From Melanopsichium pennsylvanicum (lineage: Eukaryota > Basidiomycota > Ustilaginomycetes > Ustilaginales), in the NCBI GenBank assembly GCA_900208305.1, contig OAPG01000021.1, positions 455,522 through 519,521 on the forward strand: 64,000 nt of DNA, read 5' to 3'. The notes beneath the pieces were generated by a model that ran no database searches, had not been told where the DNA came from, and saw only the letters and a list, made by a program, of their open reading frames with translations. The position numbers were made by a program, and so were the translations under genes. The first letter of the stretch is position 1; each line of letters opens with the position of its first letter. Shown piece by piece: positions 46,901-55,748 of this stretch.

Positions 46901-47493
46901 AGGTCCTCCTCGGTGGAGACCAGCTGTTGCCGGCCGACCAAGTTGTGGAGTTCGTTCTTTTTGATTTTGGGGTTGGAGGGCACCGTGACGGTGTGGGGGA
47001 CCCGGAGGTCCCACGTACGGAGGGTATAGTTTGGCTCCGGCCTGGCGGCCTCGATCCAATCCATCCCCAACAGCACGTCGTGGGAGGTCATGGGGGTGAT
47101 GAAGAGTTGGTGGCGTGAGGTGATGCAGTGGTTGTTGATGATGATATCCACCGCCGCGTGGCGACTGATGGCGGCCGACATGCCCTGGAGGAATGTGGCG
47201 TGGACGGATTTACGGAGGGAGTGGGTAGGAATGTTGGCCGTTGCGACCATTTCGGGAGTAATGAAAGAGGCGGTGGCGCCGGTATCGAGCAAGGCAAGGC
47301 CTTGCGTGTCGCCGACGCTTACCAAGCATTTGTAGGTTGGTAAGGTAGGGTGTCGATGGATCCGGAGAACGGATCCCTCTTGCTCCACAACGGGAGTGTC
47401 GGTCCGGTGGGCTGCCCAGAATGCTGCGGCGAGCACCCGGAGCTGGCTTAGGTTGTCGATGGGTTCGGACCGAAGGAACCCATCGACCCTTAG
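43930..47493 (-). CDS. pol: E1 pol polyprotein
   Basis: Minus-strand frame open from the gag end to 43930, about 1180 codons, in the -1 frame relative to gag. Numbering from 47436: aspartic protease motif LLDTGATASF near residue 50; RT with VPKKDGRLRPCVDYRALN and the active-site YLDD near 391; RNase H (KTDASDAVIA, YTDHQALQYF); integrase zinc-binding H-H-C-C (about 755-800), then catalytic Asp in TMDHI (826), Asp in VSDRG (885) and Glu in HPQTNGQTERANQ (917). A C-terminal chromodomain (about 1105-1160) contains YKVSWVGYPPSWVPAEDV. No internal stop was seen, so this looks like a potentially active enzyme set. There is no ATG at the start of the pol frame, so expression must follow gag by frameshifting. 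Confidence 0.93.
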   Translation of the reverse strand, partial: LRVDGFLRSEPIDNLSQLRVLAAAFWAAHRTDTPVVEQEGSVLRIHRHPTLPTYKCLVSVGDTQGLALLDTGATASFITPEMVATANIPTHSLRKSVHATFLQGMSAAISRHAAVDIIINNHCITSRHQLFITPMTSHDVLLGMDWIEAARPEPNYTLRTWDLRVPHTVTVPSNPKIKKNELHNLVGRQQLVSTEEDLLVLPEPEEELLPLRASATDLAVLLPEYRKYANVFDAERADQLPPHRPHDHEINLEAGKTPPYGALYSLLHREQEELRNYLRKMQAIGFIRPSSSQAAAPLLFVPKKDGRLRPCVDYRALNAITVKDRYPIPLISEHLDRLATAKIFTKFDLKGAYNLLRIAPGHEWKTAFRTRYGSYEYLVMPFGLCNAPATFQRLMNHVLSDLLDVSVIVYLDDILVFSDNEADHHHHVCQVLDRLRKHQLYCAPDKCEFHTDSVEFLGYLVSPDGLSMDPTKVSTVLEWPPPQSIRQIQVFLGFANFYRRFIRHYSRVAAPLTNLLKGGASGKVDLPPEATAAFNRLKEAFTSAPILRHFSPTLYTVVKTDASDAVIAAVLSQWHPQPGADASAEPNSRLHTLHPVAYWSQKMIPAERNYEIHDKELLAIVDACGAWRHYLHGLTRPFLIYTDHQALQYFQTKRQLNRRQARWQADLAEFDFVLHYHPGKEAVRPDALSRRHDLFPDGPLRPDPANQATLLPANLFARAAGVHSSDPLPTEWIETLQKAANLPPNVAVRDGVPYTTEGHVYLPPQLRDKALHLLHDHPTAGHPGRKTTLHLMRQRFYWPTMAQDTDSYVASCAACRRAKHPRHKPHGYLLPSVPPDRPWSTITMDHITDLPPSLANGTTYNSILVVVDRLTKFVVFIPANKTDTAETLAYQLHRYVFSYFGLPDTIVSDRGTTFVASVWTELLRALRIKGSYSSAYHPQTNGQTERANQTLELFLRFYTAYDHSDSATLLPTAQLALNQRPSATTTIAPAIACFTFAPRAHPSIPPATSNVPSADKVRVCQDAIAKANLAVAKWFNCRRSDVSFRRGDLVLLRTKHLRSDRPSHKLSNPLAGPFKVNEVISDRAYRLLLPPSWKVHPVFHVQMLEPYPDGVRESSDAPQPTTLEDDYADFEVEGVLDSRRRAGRLQYKVSWVGYPPSWVPAEDVDRAPDLVAAYHAANPTKPAPTRR

Positions 47494-48725
47494 TTTCCCT
47501 CTGGGGGATCCTCCGAATCCGATAGGTCACTGTCGGGGTTGGAGGCTGACCCGTCATCCATGGGGTTGACGAGTATAGTCCCGGAATCGTTGTCGAATGA
47601 AATGGCATGTGCCCGGAGAGTTTGTGTTTGGGGCGCCTTCGGGCAGTCACGGGCCAAATGGTCGCTGCCACCGCAGCCGAAGCACTGCCCGTTGGTCCGT
47701 CGGTGCTGGCGGAGGCGTTCCGCCGCATCACGCGTAGGGTCCTTGGCCGGTAGTGGAGGTCGTTCCATTTTGCGGGGTCCCTCCGGGGGCTCTCGTTTGG
47801 CCGTCACGGCTGGGAGGGGCGGTCGGTGTCGCAGCTGTGACTCCGCGGGTCTTGTCGTGGCCTCCTGTATCACCTGCATCCGGCGCTCCGTGACAATGGC
47901 GGCGTTGATGAAGTTACGGATGTCGGTCATCGGCACATGGGTGAGCTTTTCCCGTAGGCGCGGCCGGAGGCTTTGTTCAAACAGCATCAACACCTGCTGC
48001 TGGTCGGTCAGGTGCGATTTGGCCGTCAGCGACATGAACTCCGCCGCGTGCTCCAATACTGATCCCTTCTGGCGGAGGGCATTCAGTTGGAGGTGTGCGG
48101 TGTAGCTGGGGTCGGGATCGCCATGGACGCAACGGAGGTCGGCGCAGAAGGCCCTCCAGGAGCTCATCCAGGGCGGATCCTCCCCCTCCTGTTGTCGCAC
48201 ATTGCGAATGCGGGTTCGTGGTTTGCCCGTCATGTTGCCGATGGCAAACGTGATGCGACGGGCATCCGTCGGGAACTTGGAGGGATTAGCCTCGAAGTTG
48301 AGTTCGCATTGATCCAAGAAGTCCTCCAGTTTGTCTTGGCTGCCGTCCCATTCCGGAGCCTGGAGTCGAATCTCTGGCTCGCGGGGCGCGGCCTCCACGT
48401 AGACGGGGGCTACGGTTGGCGGGGGGACCTGGGCAGCGGTTGCTCCTTGGTAGTGCTGAGAAGACTCCGGTCTAGGTTGATCCTCCCTGGGGAAGAAGGC
48501 GGCCTCTAGCAGAGCGGTAATGTGCCGCTGTTGTTCAGAGGTTTCACGCAGAAGCGCCAGGATATCCACTTGCCCTTGGACCAAGGTGGTCAGGGCGGCG
48601 GGCGGTTTGCCCGAGGGTGCAACAACGCTGGCGGGCTTGTCTCCGCTGGGGGAGATGGTGGGAGCGTCTCCCTCCGCTTGGGGGGAGGCGTCCGTTTGGT
48701 TTCGTCGGTTGGAGCGTGTACTCAT
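47490..48725 (-). CDS. gag: E1 gag
   Basis: 411 residues, from ATG 48725, about 40 bp inside the 5' LTR boundary. Contains a capsid-like helical region in the middle (WDGSQDKLEDFLDQCELNFE, then a retroviral gag-like stretch) and a CCHC zinc knuckle CFGCGGSDHLARDC near the C-terminus for nucleic-acid binding. The last codons GGA AAC followed by TAA form part of a slippery heptamer. The frame extends upstream into the LTR without ATG, so 48725 is preferred. Confidence 0.9.
   Translation of the reverse strand: MSTRSNRRNQTDASPQAEGDAPTISPSGDKPASVVAPSGKPPAALTTLVQGQVDILALLRETSEQQRHITALLEAAFFPREDQPRPESSQHYQGATAAQVPPPTVAPVYVEAAPREPEIRLQAPEWDGSQDKLEDFLDQCELNFEANPSKFPTDARRITFAIGNMTGKPRTRIRNVRQQEGEDPPWMSSWRAFCADLRCVHGDPDPSYTAHLQLNALRQKGSVLEHAAEFMSLTAKSHLTDQQQVLMLFEQSLRPRLREKLTHVPMTDIRNFINAAIVTERRMQVIQEATTRPAESQLRHRPPLPAVTAKREPPEGPRKMERPPLPAKDPTRDAAERLRQHRRTNGQCFGCGGSDHLARDCPKAPQTQTLRAHAISFDNDSGTILVNPMDDGSASNPDSDLSDSEDPPEGN
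47493..47499 (-). promoter_or_regulatory. -1 ribosomal frameshift site between E1 gag and pol
   Basis: The minus strand reads G GGA AAC TAA in gag frame. GGGAAAC is a canonical X-XXY-YYZ heptamer, placed directly before the gag stop. Slipping back one base continues as CTA AGG GTC in the open pol frame, exactly as required. Confidence 0.7.
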
Positions 48726-48753
48726 CTTGGTTACAACGTCGTCCCGTGGGGAG

Positions 48754-48764
48754 GTCGCATGTAA
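48754..48764 (-). other. E1 primer-binding site, self-priming type
   Basis: The minus strand reads TTACATGCGAC right after the 5' LTR. Ten of its 11 bases are complementary to GTCGCATGTA inside the LTR (48906-48915 on the plus strand as TACATGCGAC). This resembles Tf1, in which the transcript's own 5' end primes reverse transcription. No tRNA 3' end match was sought by computation. Confidence 0.6.
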
Positions 48765-49194
48765 TGTTAAGGCTGTAGGGTCTAGATACCGCGGGCGGCT
48801 ACAGCCGGGATGGAGGCTACGGGTACGGAGAGGTCGTAGGCGGGGCGACACAGGCGGTCGGGGGTCAGAGCACACTACTGCGTTGCTATAGAGCTAACTA
48901 AGTAATACATGCGACGAGGTCCGGAGGCAACCTCATGTCAGGCGGGGGCGGGGTGGTAAGGTACAGGAACTATCGGTCACTTCCCACCGCGGCGTTACAA
49001 TGTTAGGTTGCCGACGGTCGTATCCTACGTACGGAGGGGCCAGCCGCGGTTGGGCGGTAGGAGGATTGTGTCAGGCCGACCGCTCCGCTGCGAGGGGTCC
49101 GGAGAGGGTCGGTCGGGGCCCAATCACGACGATTGCTCAATCGGGAGGGGGGCCGAGCACCCCCTCTTTGGACTCCGATTGGTAGGCACTAACA
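48765..49194 (-). repeat. E1 5' LTR
   Basis: 430 bp, TGTTA...TAACA, pol-proximal copy. The sequence complementary to the primer-binding site (48906-48915) may mark the transcript start. Confidence 0.95.
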
Positions 49195-49397
49195 TGATGG
49201 CTACAGTGCTGATTCTGTTGCCACAGTTGAGGTTCTGCCTACAGTTGAAGCACTGCAGTGTCAGCAGAGGTGCTGACAATTGTTGGTGGTGTTGAACTCC
49301 TTCAGATGAGGAGGTCACAGACACTGGGATGCTGCAATACCATATATTTGCAGTGGTTGAAAATTTACTAGATATAGAGACATTGGAAACAAGTTGT
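49195..49397. other. short segment between the two retrotransposons
   Basis: 203 bp of moderate GC, unlike either element, ending with GTTGT, which is the left target duplication of E2. Probably part of an older sequence split by both insertions. Confidence 0.5.
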
Positions 49398-49607
49398 TGT
49401 CACGGGAGTGGGTCCCAAGGAAGAGGTCTGCGCAGACCAGAGATGTTGAATCGGCTGAGATCCGGTGGGAGAGCATGTCTCGACGGATCTCAGGGAGATC
49501 TGGTGGATATTGGTGGGCTCATGGGATTTAAGGTTAGCGCAGAACCGAGAAGTTGAATCGGACAAAATCCGGTGAGAGAGCAGGTCTCAACGGATCTCAC
49601 GGAAATT

Positions 49608-49630
49608 CGGCGAGTGGCAGTGACTCGCCG
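49608..49630. repeat. hairpin micro-repeat in E2 LTR
   Basis: CGGCGAGT, 7-base loop, ACTCGCCG. A second hairpin, TGAGATCCG / CGGATCTCA, lies at 49456-49492. Both are repeated in the 3' LTR. Confidence 0.7.
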
Positions 49631-49853
49631 GATATCGAAGGTATCGATGGCAAGGGGAGCATCTGCGACGGCGGCGACCAACGCCAGCCGGAGCGACACG
49701 TGGGCCGACCGACGCCCAGGGGGCAACGGAGAGAGAGCACGCGGGCGTGCTCGGAAGCACCCTGCCGAAGGACTAGGGGCAGTCTTATCGTGCGGGGGTC
49801 CAAGCTCAACGCACGCAGGTTGCACAGTACCGATGGACCTTGCACACGATACA

Positions 49854-49865
49854 TATATATAAATA
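49854..49865 (+). promoter_or_regulatory. E2 LTR TATA box
   Basis: TATATATAAATA in the LTR, about 40 bp upstream of 49899-49908 (ATCCACTCTA), the LTR stretch complementary to the primer-binding site and thus the expected 5' end of the self-priming transcript. The spacing is suitable for a TATA-directed start. Confidence 0.7.
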
Positions 49866-50406
49866 CTCTTGTCCCCGCTATCGGATGAGCGGAAGCTCAT
49901 CCACTCTATCTTATATCTCAGTCACACATAGTTATCAGTACGTCGTACTTATCATACTCTTCACACGTCGCACATCGCAATACCATTCATTGCGATCCAT
50001 ATAGTCTGTGTCCCCGTCGGTGAACGGAGAACAACGTATAGACGTCGTCGGCACCACAATCGACGCTGTAGCACCTCAACTACAGGCGGAACCTCAACCG
50101 CGGGCCTGGCACCACAACCAGTCCCTCATAACTCCACCGGCAACGACGGCTGAGGTCTAACCCAGCCATCAGCAGTATCCCGTCGACGTCGTGACACTCG
50201 CGTCGACCGAGTACCCCGTCCGAGCTTGCCGCGTTACCTCTGTACGGAGTGTCACCAGCGGTCAGCCAATATCCGTCGAGAGATCGCCACTCGCGGGATT
50301 CTCTTCGATATCCGTTGAGGCCAAGCTTAACCGCCGGAATTCACTGGAATCCGGCGAGTCGCGCTTTCTCACGGGAATTCGGATCTCTGGCACGCGACCG
50401 CTGACA

Positions 50407-50417
50407 TTAGAGTGGAT
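50407..50417 (+). other. E2 primer-binding site, self-priming type
   Basis: TTAGAGTGGAT immediately follows the 5' LTR. Ten of its bases pair with ATCCACTCTA at 49899-49908. The mismatch position (11th base) is the same as in E1, supporting a common mechanism. Confidence 0.65.
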
Positions 50418-50446
50418 CGTACAAGCGACGCCCCAAGTTCACCAAG

Positions 50447-51817
50447 ATGGCCGACTCTGCACTACATGACAGACTCGACCGCCTCATCGCCCTCCTTGAG
50501 CAGCAGCAGGTAGACAATGCCGCACTCAAGGCTTGGCTCGACCAACAGGAGACTCCATCCCCTGGTCGACGAGCTAGGGAGCATGATCTAAGCTCCCCGA
50601 CCCGTCGAGCCTCGCAGCAGGCGGATGAGTCCTACCTCGGTGGTCTCGAGACACCCACTCCTGCGACTAGACCACACCCTCGGTCCGTCACCTTCGACAT
50701 TCTCGACCGACGAGTGTACACCGACCAAGAAAAGTACGCTACGCCTACTGGACCTCGGTATGCCAAACCGGTGACCCCGGGGGCATGGACCGGCACTGGC
50801 AGTGAACAGGACACTCAGCCCCACGCTGCCCTCAAGACTCCATTCCCCAAGCTCGACACTCGCGACATCAATATCTTCATTCTTGAGGCCGACGCTTGGT
50901 TCAAGGCTAATGGTGTGTACGACCATACTTCGATGATCCTACACACGGCAGCTCAGCTCGAGGGCACCGCTCGAGAGTGGTGGAAGGGTAAGCTCCGCGT
51001 CGACCGGCATCGTCAAGGGATGCTCTTCCATGATTGGAGCCACTTCACCACTCGACTCAGGGAGCTGTACAATCAGCGCAGCGACAGGGTCGATGCCTAC
51101 AACAAACTCCTAGCGTTGAGGCTTATTACCGACACACCAGGAGCAGCAACGCAACATGTCGAGCAATTCCAAGACCTGGCAGCTCAGTGCCACATGGAGG
51201 ACCCTGAGTTTGTCATCGACCTCTTCCAAGGGAGCCTTACTCGCTCACTTCAGGAAAAGTTCGAGAGTAACCCACCTGAAGACCAGTGGGCCTGGTACCG
51301 GGAGGTCGAGGACATTGATCGCCAGCGTATGCGGCATCAGCAGAATGCTGTCCGCTTCGCCTCAACCCCAGCAATCAGGACTGCTCATACCGAACCGGGC
51401 ATTCCCCAGAGAACTGGCTCTCGACCGTTGCCCCCTCATCTGGCACAGAAGCTGCCGGTACGGGAAGCACCACCGAGACCTCGCGACGACCAAAGGGTCG
51501 TCCCCGGCCCGACGACATTTAACAGCGACGCTTGTAGGGTCTGCGGCAAGACCGGGCATTGGCAGCGGAACTGTCCAGACGCCAAGCCAACGGTTTACCC
51601 GGCTAGACCATCAGGACCACAGATGCGAGCGCACGTGGTGTTGGAGTCGGAGAAACCACAGGACGGCTCACCAGAGGAAGGAGACGGAGCTGAAGACCAT
51701 CGCGAAGACGATGGCGGTCTTGAAGACCACTTTGACCCCAACCTCTTTGCCGACGATCACGACGCAGGCGAGCCCTACCACGAGGACGAGGGAAACAACC
51801 TTGGAGCGATGCAATGA
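50447..51817 (+). CDS. gag: E2 gag
   Basis: 456 residues from ATG 50447, 40 bp after the LTR. The capsid-like region spans about residues 140-290 (DINIFILEADAWFKANGV, REWWKGKLRVDRHR), the CCHC knuckle is CRVCGKTGHWQRNC near residue 365, and the tail is highly acidic. The stop TGA overlaps the first ATG of pol as ATGA. Intact. Confidence 0.9.
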   Translation: MADSALHDRLDRLIALLEQQQVDNAALKAWLDQQETPSPGRRAREHDLSSPTRRASQQADESYLGGLETPTPATRPHPRSVTFDILDRRVYTDQEKYATPTGPRYAKPVTPGAWTGTGSEQDTQPHAALKTPFPKLDTRDINIFILEADAWFKANGVYDHTSMILHTAAQLEGTAREWWKGKLRVDRHRQGMLFHDWSHFTTRLRELYNQRSDRVDAYNKLLALRLITDTPGAATQHVEQFQDLAAQCHMEDPEFVIDLFQGSLTRSLQEKFESNPPEDQWAWYREVEDIDRQRMRHQQNAVRFASTPAIRTAHTEPGIPQRTGSRPLPPHLAQKLPVREAPPRPRDDQRVVPGPTTFNSDACRVCGKTGHWQRNCPDAKPTVYPARPSGPQMRAHVVLESEKPQDGSPEEGDGAEDHREDDGGLEDHFDPNLFADDHDAGEPYHEDEGNNLGAMQ

Positions 51818-52273
51818 TGGCATGCATCGCTCTAAGACCGCCTTCGCCATCACCTTGTATATGTCAAGATTGTTCATTATGTTTCTCTGCAGCTTCCGGT
51901 GCCTCAGTACTCGAGCTAGCAGGTACGGTCAACCACCATCCTGCTAGCATTCTCGCCGACACCGGCGCTGCATTGTCTATAGTTTCAGCTCCGTTTGTTC
52001 GCAAGTACTCGATAACCACAAAACCCATAAAAAACAGAACCGTACACGGAGTGACCGGACATTCCCTCACGATCACGAGCGCTGCGGACGTCGACGTAGT
52101 CATAGGAGGACAACACCTAGGGATGCTCAAGGTCGCCGTCGCCGACGCCAGCGACTACGATTTCATCCTGGGGTACGATGAACTACGACGCCTACAGCCA
52201 AGGGTCCATTGGGATACTGGACAGCTCGATTTCGGAAAACCCAACGAGATCCGGTCAGACGCGGTCGTTCAAG

Positions 52274-52290
52274 GGATTTCACCGAAATCC
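52274..52290. repeat. hairpin micro-repeat inside E2 pol (protease-RT linker)
   Basis: GGATTTC, three bases, GAAATCC, followed by GCCGAG. The same unit recurs at 55732-55748 and, in diverged form, at 54002 and in the LTR. It lies at about pol residue 153, in the linker between protease and RT. Confidence 0.6.
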
Positions 52291-53978
52291 GCCGAGACCG
52301 GCCGATCTGCCGAATCTCGAGCAAACTTAGTAGTACATGGCTACGAGTTCGTCGACGCCAACGAGCTCGTTCAGGCGGCACTACGGGATGGCCCCATAGG
52401 GGTCATGCTAATCAGCGCTCCTCCGACGTCGCTCCCGTCGTTTGGCTTTGTTCCCACGGGAGGCGACAAAGGCATAGAGATGGAAACGACACTAGAAGAG
52501 CCTCCCACTGCCGTCGACATCCCAGCCCTGTACTACCCCCTCAAGGATGTATTCGACGAGATCGAAGCGGACAAGCTTCCCCCTCACACGAAGCACAACT
52601 TGCACATCGAGCTACTACCCAGTTCGACGCCACCTCAAGGTCCGCTATATCTCAAGGGCCCTAAGGAGATGGCCGAGCTGAGGAAGTACCTCGAAGAGAA
52701 TCTCGAGAAAGGATTCATTTGGCCCTCAAAGAGCCCGGCGCGATCACCCATCCTTTTCGTGCCTAAGAAGGACGGCGGCCTGCGACTCTGCGTAGACTAC
52801 CGCGGTCTCAACGAGGTCACGGTCAAGAACCGAGCTCCACTGCCCTTAATCAAGGAGCAGCTGTTCCTCTTACAAAAAGTGAAGATCTATACCAAGCTGG
52901 ACCTAAAGGCGGCATACAACTTGGTTAGGATCGCCGACGGGGACGAATGGAAAACCACGTTTGGAACTCAACTCGGACTGTATGAGTATCTGGTCATGCC
53001 ATTCGGATTGGCAAATGCGCCCGCGCACTTCCAATCGCTCATCAACACCATCTACCGCAACATCATTGGAGTATACGTGGTAGTATACCTTGACGACTTC
53101 CTGATCTTCAGCGATAACGAGAAGGAACACATCGAGCACGTCAGGACGGTGCTCAGTAGGCTCAAGGTATGGCGGTTATTCGCCAAACTCTCAAAGTGCG
53201 TGTTCCATACCGATACTGTTGAGTTCCTCGGCTACATCATCAAGCCGTCAGGTATCGAGATGGACCCCAACAAGATCAGGACTATCAAGGAATGGCCGAT
53301 GCCGGAGTCTATACACGACATCCAACGCTTCCTCGGGTTCGCCAACTTCTATCGCAGATTCATCTCTCACTTTGCACGTATAGCGAGACCGCTCACTTCC
53401 CTTGTTAAGCCCACAGAGCGATTCAAGAAGTTCAACCTCCCTGACGACGCTCGCGCTGCTTTCCACAAGCTGGTGGAAATGTTCACCACCGCTGGGGTTC
53501 TCAAACACTTCGATTACCATCATCCTACCCGGTTGGAAACGGACGCAAGCGACTTTGCCCTCGCTGGAGTACTCAAACAAGAGCACGACGGACGATGGCA
53601 CCCAATAGCATTCTACTCGCGTAAGATGGCATCGGCGGAGAAGAACTACAAGATCCATGACAAGGAACTCCTCGCTGTTGTCGTCTGTCTCAACCACTGG
53701 CGGCACATGCTTGCAGGACTACCTAGTCAGCTCATTATTCTCACTGATCACAAGGCGCTCAAATACTTTAAGTCGCAGCGGAAGATCACAGGTCGGCAGG
53801 CTCGATGGTCAGTGTTGCTCGCTGACTTCGACTTCGTACTCCAATACAGACCGGGAGATAAAGCGGGAGAGCCAGATGCGTTAACACGACAAAGTGATAT
53901 GCAACCGACCGCAGAAGAAGACCTACACAACGTCCGACAGCTGTTACCGGCACAAGTATTTGCCAAGGATTTCGAAAA

Positions 53979-54003
53979 CCGCCGAGTGGACTCAACTCGG
54001 CGG
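53979..54003. repeat. hairpin micro-repeat inside E2 pol (RNase H-integrase linker)
   Basis: A 9-bp perfect inverted repeat, CCGCCGAGT / ACTCGGCGG, with a 7-base loop. The LTR hairpin at 49608-49630 has nearly the same arms and the same loop size. It falls at about pol residue 722, between RNase H and integrase. Confidence 0.65.
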
Positions 54004-55731
54004 ATTTCACCAAAATTCCCCAAGAAAGAGCTACTCGCCGAATCTCAAATAAATATGCTAAAGCCAACGATGTCCGATATCACGGAGGGAGGGCTGGTCC
54101 AACTCGTAAAGACTTTCCAGCCGCTCGATGCCGAGCTCGCAGAGCTTCATCAGAAGCAACCTTTCAAAGTTAGACATGGCCTGTGGTATTGCGACGGTCG
54201 GCTAGTGGTGCCGCGAGTCACATTACCAGGTAAGAAAGGTCAACGCAACACTTGGAGTGCCGCCGAAGCAAAGGATCGCTCGCTCTCGGTGGAGCACCTG
54301 AGATACATGGTAATGTCCCAATGCCACGACGGCGCTACCGCTGGCCATGCAGGTCAAGACGCCACCCTCGAGCTCACAAGGCGGCATTATTGGTGGCCAA
54401 ATATGGCGGCATGGGTTGCTGACTATGTAGCAAGCTGCCCAGTGTGCGCTCGATATAAAGCACTGCGACACCGACCATATGGCCTTTTGCAGCCGCTGTC
54501 GACGCCGTCAAGACCCTGGAATTCCATCTCGATGGATTTCATTGAAGGGTTACCTAAATCGGAGGGGTATGACTCGATCTTTGTAGTGGTCGACCGGTTG
54601 ACCAAATATGCCATCTTAACCCCAACGTACAAGACAATAACGTCGGAGCAGACGGCAAAGATGCTCAAAGACCAAGTTATGTCCCGTTTTGGGGTACCGG
54701 AGCACATTGTCTCAGACCGCGGCCGACAATTCGTCTCGGCGGCATGGAAAGAGTTCACCGACAAGCTGGTCATCCACCACTCGCTCAGCACAGCCTACCA
54801 CCCACAGACGGACGGGCAAACGGAGCAAGTCAATCAAGTTGTCAAGCAGTACCTCCGTATGTACTGCAACTACGAGCAGGACAACTGGGTAACCTGGCTG
54901 CCGATGGCCGAGTTTGTTTACAACAACACGGTCCACAGCAGCATAGGGGTCTCGCCTTTCTTTGCTTGCTACGGGTGGAATCCAAAATCACACCCCGATC
55001 TCCCAGAACAAGTCGGTGTGCTCGACCCCAAGAGGAAAGAGTTTGCCACCCGAAGAAAAGAATTTACGGCGTATCTACAGGAGCAAATCAGGTACGCTCA
55101 AAGCCAAACCGTTGAGCAATATAACCGCAAACGAAAGGACATCGAGTTCAAAGTTGGAGACATGGTCTACGTCAACTGAAAGAACTGGAAGACAGCTCGA
55201 CCCAGTCCCAAACTCGACACAAGGTTAGCAGGCCCGTTCCCCATCCTTGAACGAATTGGCAGAAGAGCATACCGGCTCCAACTCCCAGCAAGTTTGCGCG
55301 TACACAACGTTTTCCATGTCTTGATGCTCGAGCCTCAAAGGGCGAGCTCACTCCCACAGCGCTCCACACTCGAAGTCACGCCGCCCCTACCGGACAACAC
55401 TCTAGAATTTGAGGTAGAGGCTATTGTGGGAAAGCGAAAACAGGGTAGGCAAGTGCAGTACAAAGTCCAATGGAGGGGCTACCCCGAGGAGGCAGCCTCG
55501 TGGGAACCGACAGACTGTCTCAACTGCCCAGACCTCATCCGGGAGTATGAGGAATCGGCGGGGGGACGGAGACACTAAGCTGAAGAGGATCTTGCGAGCC
55601 GCGATGCATGCCATCACAGGAGAGTAAGATGGCGAGAAGCTCGACAAGGACGAAGCTCGACAAGGACGATGTCGAGCGGCGAAGGTAGAAGGTTGCAGGA
55701 ATCGAGATCCGGACAATGACCCTGACTCAGG

Positions 55732-55748
55732 GGATTTCCACGAAATCC
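55732..55748. repeat. hairpin micro-repeat downstream of E2 pol
   Basis: GGATTTC, three bases, GAAATCC, followed by GCCAAG: the noncoding counterpart of the unit at 52274-52290. Confidence 0.6.

Larger units (their letters stand above)
41559..49194 (-). mobile_element. LTR retrotransposon E1, Ty3/gypsy chromovirus, full length
   Basis: A 7636-bp element oriented on the minus strand. Two 430-bp LTRs (41559-41988 and 48765-49194) start TGTTA and end TAACA and differ at nine positions by hand count, all transitions. The order read on the minus strand is 5' LTR, self-complementary primer-binding site, gag, pol (protease, RT, RNase H, integrase, chromodomain), an antisense accessory gene, polypurine tract, 3' LTR. 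gag and pol are both open. The 5 bp outside each end (GTCAA and TGATG) do not match, so no target-site duplication is visible. The chromodomain in the family is thought to direct integration to marked chromatin. Confidence 0.93.
49398..50406 (+). repeat. E2 5' LTR
   Basis: 1009 bp, TGTCACGG...GCTGACA. Contains a TATA box at 49854-49865 and two diverged ~60-bp internal repeats beginning near 49447 and 49552. Confidence 0.95.
51814..55578 (+). pseudogene. pol: E2 pol polyprotein with one internal stop
   Basis: The frame begins with ATG 51814 overlapping the gag stop and runs to TGA 55177-55179 (1121 codons), then continues in the same frame to 55578. Protease ADTGAALS with Asp near residue 49; RT VPKKDGGLRLCVDYRGLN and YLDD near 425; RNase H ETDASDFALA near 575; integrase H-H-C-C about 838-880; then Asp of SMDFIEG (~907), Asp of VSDRGRQF (~967) and Glu of HPQTDGQTEQVNQ (~1000). 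Beyond the stop come the integrase C-terminal fold (LAGPFPILERIGRRAYRL) and a chromodomain (YKVQWRGYPEEAASWEP). TGA could be CGA changed by one C-to-T step. A truncated integrase without chromodomain would be made from this copy. Confidence 0.9.

Noticed and set aside
49553..49900. Overlapping frames in the E2 LTR (also at 57433-57780) as genes
   Set aside because: They lie within LTR regulatory sequence, include the hairpin repeats and TATA region, and have no protein features.
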